Assembly (NCBI GenBank): GCA_016218725.1
Contig: JACRDB010000066.1
Location: 1 to 64,000, forward strand
Direction: 5' to 3'
From: Deltaproteobacteria bacterium
GTDB taxonomy: Bacteria; Myxococcota_A; Polyangia; Polyangiales; Ga0077539
DNA: 64,000 bases
This document shows positions 1 through 7,319 of the stretch, piece by piece. Each line of letters begins with the position of its first letter. Position 1 is the stretch's first letter. The translations under genes and the position numbers were made by a program. The notes under the pieces were generated by a model, which was not told the origin of the DNA, ran no database searches, and was given only the letters and a program-made list of their open reading frames with translations.

Positions 1-51
1 CACGGACCGCACTCCTTGCAACCGCGCGGAGGCGCGGTGACCGCCTTCCGT

Positions 52-107
52 AGCCCGGGGTGAGCGACGCGACCTCAGGGACCCTATCCCTGGCGAACCC
101 CGGGGCT
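52..107. repeat. REP-like hairpin, arms AGCCCGGGGT / ACCCCGGGGCT
   Basis: Arms at 52-61 and 97-107 are complementary except for one bulged base. The loop holds a smaller inverted repeat (AGGG...CCCT near 77-90). The pattern of a CCCGGGGTGAGCG arm facing GAACCCCGGGG resembles dispersed extragenic hairpins known from several GC-rich bacteria. That it is repeated elsewhere in this genome is an inference. Confidence 0.5.
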
Positions 108-209
108 CCACCGCCCAGCCCCAGGCGAAGTCCGAGCTCCGCGGCGCCTTGGAGGACCGGTCCCGACCAGACCGCAACGTGATGGCGCTTAACGCCTATG
201 CCCCCCCAA

Positions 210-291
210 CCCCCCTCTCCTGGTCAGGAGAGGGGGGGGAGAAGCCAGTCATTCCAGCTCTTTCACCCCCTCTCCATGAATGGAGAGGGGG
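210..291. repeat. Pair of CCCCCTCTCC hairpins (REP-like)
   Basis: Two near-perfect palindromes sit side by side. The first pairs 210-222 with 225-237 (13 bp, two bases between the arms). The second pairs 266-276 with 281-291 (11 bp plus a T-A pair). Both share the arm core CCCCCTCTCC and its complement GGAGAGGGGG. Such paired units are typical of extragenic palindromic cassettes, and they lie just upstream of the DUF2330-like gene. Confidence 0.6.
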
Positions 292-407
292 CGGGGGGGT
301 GAGGTCGCCGTGCGATTTCGTGACGGAGGCACCCTCCCCCCGGCCCTCTCCGCTTCGAGGTCGGCGCCGCTCCCAGCGGGCGCCACGCACCCATAGGAGG
401 AGCCGTG

Positions 408-1808
408 ATGAGATCGAGGAGCATCCCTCGGGCCGCGCGCACCTGCGCGCTCGTGTTGTCGGCTGGAGCGCTGTGGAACGCGCCCAGAGCGTTACTTGCG
501 TGCGGCGGGTGCTTCCGGCACTCGGTGGGCGCTACGCCGGAGAGCGCCCAGGTGGTCACGGACCACCGGATGGTGCTCTCCGTGTCGGCCACGGAGACCA
601 CCCTGTGGGATCAGCTACGGTACTCCGGCAGGCCCGAGGAGTTCCTCTGGATCCTGCCCGTCACCGACGCCTGGAGCCTCCGCGTCGCCGTAGGCAGCGA
701 CGCCTTCGTCGACGCCGCGGACCTGGCGAGCGCGCCGGTGCTCAGCCCGAGCCTCGCGCGCCCGTCCTGTCGAGGGGACAGCACACGGGTCACCCTGGTC
801 CGGAGCACCACCGGGCGCGAGGTGGTCTCCGGGGCGCCCGAGGCCGGGAGCGGGGAGCTCACGGGACCCGCGCGAGAGGTGACCGTCGGTCCCTACCAGA
901 CCATCCTCCTCGATGGCGCCGTGGCGTCGCAGGCGCTGGGACCCTGGCTCGCCTCGGAGGGGATCGCCGTCCCAGAGGCGACCCGCGCCGTGGTCCAGCG
1001 CTACACCGACCTCCGGACGGACTCCATCGTGCTCAGGCTACGCCCCGGCCAGGGGGTCCAGCAGATGAGGCCCGTGAGGGTCACCATGCGCGGCTACCAG
1101 CCGACCCTGCCGCTGCGAATGATCAGCGCCGGCGCCGCGGACCGCGTGGGCCTCACGCTCCTGGTCTTCGCCGACGGTCCCATGCAGGTCGCCGGGGTGG
1201 AGAACGCGCGCATCCCGGACGAGGGCCTGGTCTTTGACCTCGACCAGCGCCGCTCGAACTACCGCGAGCGCTTCACCGACGCGGTGCGCTCCAGCGAACG
1301 CCCGGTGTGGGTGACCGAGAGCGCGGCGCCCCTGGCCGACCTCTCGCTCCGGCTGCCGCCCGGCGACTCCCCCGTGTGGCGCGAGGCCATCGCTGACCTC
1401 TCCCTGGCGCGGGCGACGCTCTCCAACGGCCTCTGGCTCACGCGCCTCCGCGCAGACCTCACCGCCGCCCAGCTGGACTCGGACCTCACCGTCGAGCCCG
1501 GCGCGATGGAGGTCCTCATGCCCTCCCGGTCCATCCCCTCGGTGGCGACGTGCAACGGTTCAGGCACCGTCCGCGCCGAGCGCCCCGTCGACGCCTCCGT
1601 CTCCGAACGCCCGCTCGAAGACCCGGGCCCCACCGGCTGCTCCGCCTCGCCCGCCAGCGGGCGCCGCGCAGCGGGGGCGTGGTGGGCGCTCCTCGCGCTC
1701 GCCGCTCAAGCCTCCCGGGGCTTCATGCAGAGGCGCAGGACCCCGTACCGGTACAACGGTGACAGGTGCTCCGGCAGCTCCCCCTCGGGCCGGAACGAGC
1801 GCACATAA
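408..1808 (+). CDS. DUF2330-like secreted protein
   Basis: The 466-residue product begins with an export signal (Arg-rich start, then TCALVLSAGALWNAP) followed by ACGGCF, the N-terminal pattern I associate with DUF2330 proteins of myxobacteria, whose role is unknown. AGGAGG at 395-400 lies seven bases before ATG 408, so this start is preferred over GTG 405. The C-terminus carries TGCSAS, a basic stretch, the hydrophobic segment GAWWALLALAA and then QRRR, which looks like a Cys-TM-Arg (MYXO-CTERM type) surface-sorting tail. The last 103 bases overlap the convergent PLP-fold gene antisense, and the last 30 or so residues have no sorting logic, so the 3' end may have been rearranged. Confidence 0.75.
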   Translation: MRSRSIPRAARTCALVLSAGALWNAPRALLACGGCFRHSVGATPESAQVVTDHRMVLSVSATETTLWDQLRYSGRPEEFLWILPVTDAWSLRVAVGSDAFVDAADLASAPVLSPSLARPSCRGDSTRVTLVRSTTGREVVSGAPEAGSGELTGPAREVTVGPYQTILLDGAVASQALGPWLASEGIAVPEATRAVVQRYTDLRTDSIVLRLRPGQGVQQMRPVRVTMRGYQPTLPLRMISAGAADRVGLTLLVFADGPMQVAGVENARIPDEGLVFDLDQRRSNYRERFTDAVRSSERPVWVTESAAPLADLSLRLPPGDSPVWREAIADLSLARATLSNGLWLTRLRADLTAAQLDSDLTVEPGAMEVLMPSRSIPSVATCNGSGTVRAERPVDASVSERPLEDPGPTGCSASPASGRRAAGAWWALLALAAQASRGFMQRRRTPYRYNGDRCSGSSPSGRNERT

Positions 1809-2635
1809 TAGCTCCCGGTGGACACCACCGGCAGCCCGCGCTCCGCAAGCCACCGCCCCACGGCCTCGCGCCGGGCACGGTCCACGGCCGCCAGGGCGCC
1901 CTCGTCCAGGGCCAGGAAGGCCCGCGCCGCCAGGGCGTTATGAAAGTACGTGAACCACCGCCATTGGACCTCGTAGAGAGCCCTCCAGGGGTGCCTCCGC
2001 GGCACCAGGAGCACCCCGAGCTGGCTCGCCGTCAGGCCAAAGCCACGCGAGAAACTCACCGATAGGAGCGCGCGGTCCAGGAGCGGAGCGATCGCCAGGG
2101 CCGTGCTATGCCTCTCTTCAACAGATAACGTTGGAAACAGGTTGATGTTCAAGAGACACGCCTCGCCGCGGGAGAGCCAGGCGCGGTGCTCCTCGGTGAG
2201 GTGCCCGTTGCGCACCGACGGGACGCACGCACAGAGCAGGGCTCCGGGCGCTGGAGCGAGCTCGAAGCGCACCGCCTCGGGGGTGGCGCTGGCCGCCCGG
2301 AAGCCGTACCAGTCCCCCGGGAAGACGCTCGCCGGGCCGTGGTGCAGGCGGGCCTCTACCACGTGGGCCATGAGGTCTACGTCGCTCCCGGCGGCGTAGG
2401 CGACGTGGTCCCGGAGGTCCCAGGCACCCCCGGAGAGGGCCTCCAAGCGTGTACGAAGAGCCACCGAGAACTCATTGTCAAACCAGGAGAGGCCGCGGGT
2501 GTAGTGCTCGCTCAGGTCTCCCTCGGTGAGGCCCTCCACGGCGCGGTGGTACGCCCGGACGCCCGCGTGGTAGCCGCAGGGCAGGAGCGCGCGGAGGCCC
2601 TCGACGGCCTCCGGGGGCACCGCACGGGCGATCAC
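1706..2635 (-). CDS. PLP fold-type I aminotransferase-like protein, catalytic Lys apparently replaced by Arg
   Basis: The 309-residue product reads like a small fold-type I (aspartate aminotransferase superfamily) protein: AYAAGSDVDL near residue 80-88 fits the phosphate-binding turn region, INLFPTL near 164-170 the cofactor strand, and SFSRGFGLTASQLG at 194-207 the cofactor-lysine loop, which in the family reads S-x-SK-x-x-G-L. Here the lysine position is Arg197. If the alignment is right, it cannot form the usual PLP Schiff base. The GTG start (2635-2633) overlaps the stop of the radical SAM gene by four bases (GTGA), so the two are translationally coupled. It is the last gene of the operon. 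It could instead be a non-catalytic partner that positions a substrate for the radical SAM enzyme. The longer open frame upstream is only a shadow of the radical SAM gene. Confidence 0.6.
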   Translation of the reverse strand: MIARAVPPEAVEGLRALLPCGYHAGVRAYHRAVEGLTEGDLSEHYTRGLSWFDNEFSVALRTRLEALSGGAWDLRDHVAYAAGSDVDLMAHVVEARLHHGPASVFPGDWYGFRAASATPEAVRFELAPAPGALLCACVPSVRNGHLTEEHRAWLSRGEACLLNINLFPTLSVEERHSTALAIAPLLDRALLSVSFSRGFGLTASQLGVLLVPRRHPWRALYEVQWRWFTYFHNALAARAFLALDEGALAAVDRARREAVGRWLAERGLPVVSTGSYYVRSFRPEGELPEHLSPLYRYGVLRLCMKPREA

Positions 2636-3498
2636 TGGAGCCGGTACAACAGGCTCCGCGTGTCCTCCAGGGAGGCATAGACCCTCCCGTCCGAGAGGAG
2701 GTTCGACGAGCGGCACAGCCCGTGGGAGAGCTCCCACTCGGGGGTCGGTTCCTGGTAGAAGCATAGGTCCGCGCCCTCCAGGCGCCGCACCGTGGGGCCC
2801 CAGGGGAGGCGCAGGAGCACCTCGCCGAGGCCCTCGAAGGGGTCGAGCGCCACCCGGTGCGAGCGGGCCCAGCCGTCCTGAGGGCTCCCTCGGAAGAGGG
2901 AGCGCGCATAGGCTACATAGGTGTGCTTGAAGGTGAAGCTCCGGACGCCCAGGTCTTGAAACACCCGGAGGTACTCCCGCACGGCCTCGGGGGAGTCCAC
3001 GAAGCCCTGGGAGAGCACGCAGGTGGCGCGCACCGGGAGGGCGCCCACGGCGGCGAGCACCGCGTCCCTCGCCGGGGCGTCCGGGCCCATCAGCGCGCGG
3101 TTGCGGTCGTCGTCGTGGTGGTGCCGGGACCAGCACAGGTACGACAACCCCGCGGCCCCGAAGCGCTCGGCCAGGGCGGGCGTCAGCCGCGCGGCGTTGG
3201 TGAAGAGCGCCACCTCGTCGAAGACCCTCCGGGCGATGGACACGAGCCACACGGCCAGCTCCGGCACCAGCAGCGGCTCGCCCCCGCCGGTGAGCACCGC
3301 CCGCGTCGCCCCGCGCGCGCGGGCCCAGCGCAGGTGTCCCTCGACGTCCAGCGCGCGGAGCCGCTCCCCCTCGCCCGGCAGCGCGCTCACCGAGGAGCGC
3401 GAGAAGCAGAAGAGGCACGCGCAGTTGCAGGCCACGCGCACCGGGAGCACGCTCGCGGTGAAGAAGCGGCACCGCGCCCAGCGCTCCTCCGACGTCAC
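2632..3498 (-). CDS. Radical SAM protein
   Basis: This 288-residue protein has the radical SAM cluster motif C24-x3-C28-x2-C31 (within ACNCACLFC, with an extra Cys26), and the SAM-contacting motif GGGEP at 71-75. The remainder looks like the six-strand barrel, with no obvious SPASM/twitch cysteine cluster at the C-terminus. Members of this family use a 4Fe-4S cluster to cleave S-adenosylmethionine and start radical chemistry; the substrate cannot be read from sequence. It overlaps its upstream neighbour by four bases (ATGA) and the downstream PLP-fold gene by four bases (GTGA), so the three are almost certainly made together. Confidence 0.85.
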   Translation of the reverse strand: MTSEERWARCRFFTASVLPVRVACNCACLFCFSRSSVSALPGEGERLRALDVEGHLRWARARGATRAVLTGGGEPLLVPELAVWLVSIARRVFDEVALFTNAARLTPALAERFGAAGLSYLCWSRHHHDDDRNRALMGPDAPARDAVLAAVGALPVRATCVLSQGFVDSPEAVREYLRVFQDLGVRSFTFKHTYVAYARSLFRGSPQDGWARSHRVALDPFEGLGEVLLRLPWGPTVRRLEGADLCFYQEPTPEWELSHGLCRSSNLLSDGRVYASLEDTRSLLYRLQ

Positions 3499-4220
3499 AG
3501 CGGCGCCTCCCAGCCTGCTTCAATCACGTCCTTCGGGAGTGCCTTGAGGGCCTCTCGGAGGTGCTCCCTACGCACCTCCGAGAGGTGGTGCCAGGCCGTG
3601 CACAGGTCCCCCTCGGTGAGCCCGAGGGCCTCCATAGACCGTCTGGCGCGCTCTCTAAGAGCCTCCACACGACACTGCATCATCCGCCGCAGGGGCGCCG
3701 CCCGGAGCTCCGTCTCCGCGAGGTCCCGGGCGAAGTCCCTTAGGCGCGGCAGGAGCCCCTCGCGCCAGGCCCTCGCGGTGGCCCCGAGGTGCTCCTCCAG
3801 CTCGGCCACGGAGCGCATCCCGCGGGCCTCCCGGACGAGGCCGGGCTCGTCCACGGAGGGGGGCGCGAGGCCCACGCCCGGGGCGTAGGGCGAGCGCTCC
3901 GCGAGGGTGACGTAGCACTCGTCCACGCCGCTGTACCAGGGGCGCCAGGGCACCGTCGGGAGGAGCACCAGGCGCCCGACCCCGAGGTGGTCGGTGTAGG
4001 GCTCTGCATAGCGCTCCGTGCGGAGCCAGGTCACGGGGGACGGGGGCCCCGCCAGGCGCGGCAGCGCGCCCGTGAGCCACCGCTCCATGGCGGCGGGGCC
4101 GAGGTCCCGGAAGAGCACCGGGGTGGGGCTCTCGGGGTCCAGGGGCCGAGGCTCGGCGCCCGTATGCCACCGGAACTCCTGGAGGTCCTCGCCCGCGGAC
4201 ATGGTGTCTGACGCTACCAT
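3495..4220 (-). CDS. Unknown protein of the MoxR/radical SAM operon
   Basis: The 241-residue product is not recognised. It is soluble, rich in Arg/Leu/Glu, and has a mixed N-terminal half with several aromatic and Pro residues (TVPWRPWYSGVDECYVTL near residues 90-107) and a long helical, charged C-terminal half. There is no signal peptide or membrane segment. Its ATG overlaps nothing downstream except by the ATGA shared with the radical SAM gene, and its own start overlaps the end of the preceding gene by seven bases. The position suggests a partner or substrate-handling subunit for the radical SAM pair. Confidence 0.75.
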   Translation of the reverse strand: MVASDTMSAGEDLQEFRWHTGAEPRPLDPESPTPVLFRDLGPAAMERWLTGALPRLAGPPSPVTWLRTERYAEPYTDHLGVGRLVLLPTVPWRPWYSGVDECYVTLAERSPYAPGVGLAPPSVDEPGLVREARGMRSVAELEEHLGATARAWREGLLPRLRDFARDLAETELRAAPLRRMMQCRVEALRERARRSMEALGLTEGDLCTAWHHLSEVRREHLREALKALPKDVIEAGWEAPL

Positions 4221-4831
4221 TTGCCCCGCCTCGGGGACCGGCGCTTGTCCTCCTCGGTCTGGGCCTTCTGGAGGTACTCCAGCCGCGCCTCGGCGAGCTT
4301 GCGCGCGGTCTCGGCCTCGGCGAGGAGCCTCGCGTAGTCCAGGCGCTCAAGGGCCAGGCGCGACGCCTCGGGGCTCTCGCCATCGATGGCTGCGCCGAGC
4401 TTCCTGGCCCAGGCGCGGCAGAGCTCCTCGGCGCGGAGGGCCGAGGACCGCAGGAGCTTCATGGTCAGGAGGGACTTGTCCCTGGCGACGGAGACCCAGG
4501 CGTCGGTGACATGGGCCTCGGCGCCGCGCGCGGGACCCAGGACCGCGAGGACCTGGAGCCCTCCGGGCTCCTCCAGGAGCGAGGCCAGGACCGCCAGGCG
4601 GCGCCAGCCGTCCGTGTCCAGGGACCCAGTGAGGGCGTCGAAGGTCTGGGGCGCGACGGGCTCGGTCTTTGCGTCCCGGAAGCGGTCCGCGAGGCGCGCG
4701 CGGAGGAGGGCGGGCTCGACCTGGCGGTGCTCCCACCAGGCCGCCTGCCGCGCGGCCAGGGACACCAGCGGGGGAAGCGCGAGCGAGGCCCTGGGGCCCG
4801 CGCGCCCGAGGAGCCGGTCGATCACCGACAC
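4214..4831 (-). CDS. Unknown helical protein of the MoxR/vWA operon
   Basis: This 205-residue protein is not recognised. It is predicted largely helical, with a very charged C-terminal coiled-coil-like segment (AEAETARKLAEARLEYLQKA near 168-187) ending in Arg/Lys. Two GTG starts are possible: 4831 (overlap 10 bases with the vWA gene) and 4825, which gives a standard GTGA overlap. The compact spacing says it is co-translated with the metallopeptidase-vWA protein; in MoxR/vWA systems the small third proteins are often specific adaptors, but that is inference. Confidence 0.7.
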   Translation of the reverse strand: MSVIDRLLGRAGPRASLALPPLVSLAARQAAWWEHRQVEPALLRARLADRFRDAKTEPVAPQTFDALTGSLDTDGWRRLAVLASLLEEPGGLQVLAVLGPARGAEAHVTDAWVSVARDKSLLTMKLLRSSALRAEELCRAWARKLGAAIDGESPEASRLALERLDYARLLAEAETARKLAEARLEYLQKAQTEEDKRRSPRRGKW

Positions 4832-6486
4832 GCGCGCCCTCCGGCGGGGAAGAGCGCCTCGGCGAGGCGGGCGGCCATGCGCGGGAAATCCGTGAGGTTC
4901 TCCACCGGGACCACGCCCGCGCCGGCCTTGCGGTAGCGCGCGACCCGCTCCTCCAGGGGCCGGTGAAGGAGCATCACCAGGCCCGGAGGGGTCGCCGCGG
5001 CGCGCGCAAAGATGTCGGCGCAGGCGGGCTTTGCGTCGATGTTGGCGTCAAAGTCCCGGTCCGTGATCGCCACGCGGATGGGCTGGCGGTCGCGGCATTG
5101 GTCCACGCTCTGGTCGAGCACCTCGAAGGGGAACTGCGTGCCGCCGCCGATGTAGTGCATGAGGAAGGCCGTGAGCTGCTGCTCCGAGCGGTTCCAGTCC
5201 CAGAGCCTGGTGGTGCCCACGGAGTACACCAGGGCGCGCACCTCGCCACCAGCCCTCACGGCGGCCACCGCGAGCACCACCGCGGCCAGGGTCATGGCGT
5301 TCACCGCGAAGATCGGGTTGGGCATGCTCCCGCTGGTGTCCAGGTAGAGCTCCATCCGGGGCTGCCAGGTAGACACCTCCAGGCCCTCGGGGTCGGCCAC
5401 CTGCTCGCGCAGCACGGGGGTGGCGGGGCCCAGGTCCGGCCCGAAGAGCGAGAGCGTCGCGCGCCAGTCGATGGCCGTCACCGGGTCGCCGGGCTCCCAC
5501 GGGGTGGTGGTGGTGGGCACCACGGCCTCGCCCATTCTCCGTTGTGCCGGAGGCCGGAAGAGCAACCTCTCGGCCTGCTGGCGATAGTACGAAGCCATCA
5601 CCCGGGTGACCTGTACGAGGTCCCGGTCGCGGGTGCCCGGCAGGCCCCCGATGCGGTGCTCCAGGCCGCGGTCCTTCAACCGGTCGGCGTCCTTCCTGGA
5701 GAGCCAACCCTCGCGCAGGGCGCGCTCCAGGGCCTCCTCTTCGGACGCGCCCTGAGTGAGCGCATCGGCCCAGTCCTCCGGTGAGGGCTCGCCGGTGGCG
5801 CACCTCCCGGGTCCCGCGGCCTTGGGTTCAGCGCCCTCCAGGGGTTGGAGGTAGCGCACCAGCACCGACGCGAAGAACAGGTACTGAGTATACAGGTTGG
5901 GCCCCAGCGCGAAGAGGTCCTGGGCCAGGAGCTGGGCGTCCGCCCGGTGGGCGGGGTACGCGCGGTGGAAGGCCTCCGTGTGGGGACCGAGGAGCGCGCC
6001 GGGCGGGAGCCTCCAGAGCTCTTCGTACACCGTGAGGTAGAAGAGAAACGACGGGTCGGTCTTCCAGTGGAGGTCTTCGGTGAAGGCCCGGTACACCGCC
6101 GCGAGGTCCTCGGAGAGCTCGGCCCCCAGGCGCTCATTGATGAGCAGGTCCGTGAAGGTGTTGAGCAGCGAGTACTCCTCGAAGGGGATCAGCGAGCGCT
6201 CCAGGAGCCGGAGCCTGGCCTGCGTGGCGAGGGTGCCCGGGTAGCGAACGTGGTGGCCGACCTCGTGGGCCAGGATGGCCTCCAGCCTGCCTCGGAGCCC
6301 GAGGCGCTCCATCGTAGGCCCGTCCACAGAGACCACCCGCGTGCCCAGGTCGATCTGCGCCACCGCAGGGAGGCCCTCGCGCACCACCGGGTCGCCCAGG
6401 AGGACAAAGCTGCTCCAGCGCGCGCGGGCCGCGGGCCACACGCGCCGGATGGCGTCCTCCAGGGGCTCCTCGGGGGGGGTGCTCAC
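4822..6486 (-). CDS. Zinc-metallopeptidase-like domain fused to a vWA domain
   Basis: The 554-residue product has HEVGHH at 74-79, a zincin motif, followed by INER near 116-119 whose Glu could be the third metal ligand. The C-terminal third is a von Willebrand A domain: DTSGS at 383-387 is the MIDAS metal motif, with GGGT near 447-450 and TDRDFD near 475-480 supplying the other expected ligands. The arrangement resembles the DUF2201 putative metallopeptidase/VWA-like proteins that occur beside MoxR ATPases. GTG 6486 is chosen because it overlaps the preceding stop as GTGA; the open frame extends further but upstream is only antisense noise. Likely role: a metal-dependent, ATPase-remodelled effector or chaperone; substrate unknown. 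Confidence 0.8.
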   Translation of the reverse strand: MSTPPEEPLEDAIRRVWPAARARWSSFVLLGDPVVREGLPAVAQIDLGTRVVSVDGPTMERLGLRGRLEAILAHEVGHHVRYPGTLATQARLRLLERSLIPFEEYSLLNTFTDLLINERLGAELSEDLAAVYRAFTEDLHWKTDPSFLFYLTVYEELWRLPPGALLGPHTEAFHRAYPAHRADAQLLAQDLFALGPNLYTQYLFFASVLVRYLQPLEGAEPKAAGPGRCATGEPSPEDWADALTQGASEEEALERALREGWLSRKDADRLKDRGLEHRIGGLPGTRDRDLVQVTRVMASYYRQQAERLLFRPPAQRRMGEAVVPTTTTPWEPGDPVTAIDWRATLSLFGPDLGPATPVLREQVADPEGLEVSTWQPRMELYLDTSGSMPNPIFAVNAMTLAAVVLAVAAVRAGGEVRALVYSVGTTRLWDWNRSEQQLTAFLMHYIGGGTQFPFEVLDQSVDQCRDRQPIRVAITDRDFDANIDAKPACADIFARAAATPPGLVMLLHRPLEERVARYRKAGAGVVPVENLTDFPRMAARLAEALFPAGGRACR

Positions 6487-7319
6487 GGCGCGTTGACCAC
6501 CCAGAGCCGCTGCGAGTCCACCGCCGAGGCCACCACGAAGCCCCCGAGCGCCGCCAGGCTCTGGTGGGGCGCCGCGAGGAAGGGGAGCGCGACGGAGCGG
6601 CCCTCGACCTGGAGGCCCCGAGCGTCCACGGAGACCGTGGGCACCGCGGGCTCGCGGTGCGCGGTGCCGAGGCACGGAACAGGCCCCACGAGCCTCCGGC
6701 CTCCCTCCGCGGGCACCAGCACCCCCATCTGCGAGCCCTCGCGCCGGCGGTCATGGACGCACACCACCGTGGGCGCCGCGAGGTGCATGGGGCCCGGCAG
6801 GAAGTCCTCCACGAGGGCCCTCGGGTCCAGCACCTCCACGGTGAAGGGCCCCTGCCAGCGAGACACGGGCCTCGGGCGCAGCACCGGGTCCAGGGTGGCC
6901 ACCAGGTGCTCCGGGAGCTTCTCCAGGTCGTCCACTGCATGCACCATGGCCGTGGCGTAGCTGTTGATCCATGCGGGCTCTCGGAGCACCGCCTCGCCGA
7001 GGTTCCACAGCATCGCCAGGAGGTGTGTCCGCCGCGCGGCCGGCGCCCGGGGGAGGAGCGTCGGCGCTGCCCGGAGGAGCCCCCACCCCAGGAGGCTCGC
7101 GGCCCCGTCCTCGGGCCCACGGAGGTACTCCAGGCCCACCGCCTCCGCCACGAGGGCGAGATAGCCGCCCACCAGCGAAGCGTCCCCGATTGCCGCGTAG
7201 AGCGCCTCGCCAGGGTCCTTTGCACACGCCAGGTAGTGCTCCCTCGCGAAGCGGGCGTGTTGCTGGGCACCGACCTGTAGGGCGTTCTCGTACAACGTAG
7301 GGAAAGGTATGACTGTCAT
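6483..7319 (-). CDS. Unknown protein between MoxR ATPase and vWA protein
   Basis: The 278-residue product is not recognised. The N-terminal 130 residues look helical, and the C-terminal half is beta-rich, ending in SLAALGGFVVASAVDSQRLW (near 253-272), a pattern that could be part of a beta-propeller blade. It sits exactly where MoxR/vWA ternary systems carry their third component, and is coupled on both sides by four-base overlaps (ATGA with the ATPase, GTGA with the vWA protein). A beta-propeller-like third component is known in some such systems (bpX families); membership here is a guess. Confidence 0.7.
   Translation of the reverse strand: MTVIPFPTLYENALQVGAQQHARFAREHYLACAKDPGEALYAAIGDASLVGGYLALVAEAVGLEYLRGPEDGAASLLGWGLLRAAPTLLPRAPAARRTHLLAMLWNLGEAVLREPAWINSYATAMVHAVDDLEKLPEHLVATLDPVLRPRPVSRWQGPFTVEVLDPRALVEDFLPGPMHLAAPTVVCVHDRRREGSQMGVLVPAEGGRRLVGPVPCLGTAHREPAVPTVSVDARGLQVEGRSVALPFLAAPHQSLAALGGFVVASAVDSQRLWVVNAP

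Larger units (their letters stand above)
1..404. other. Non-coding leader region with hairpin repeats
   Basis: No convincing gene is visible here: the open frames have no recognisable domain and read through simple C/G-rich runs. The stretch holds three inverted repeats (described separately) and ends in the ribosome binding site AGGAGG at 395-400 of the DUF2330-like gene. The left edge may be the 3' flank of a gene outside the window. Confidence 0.6.
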
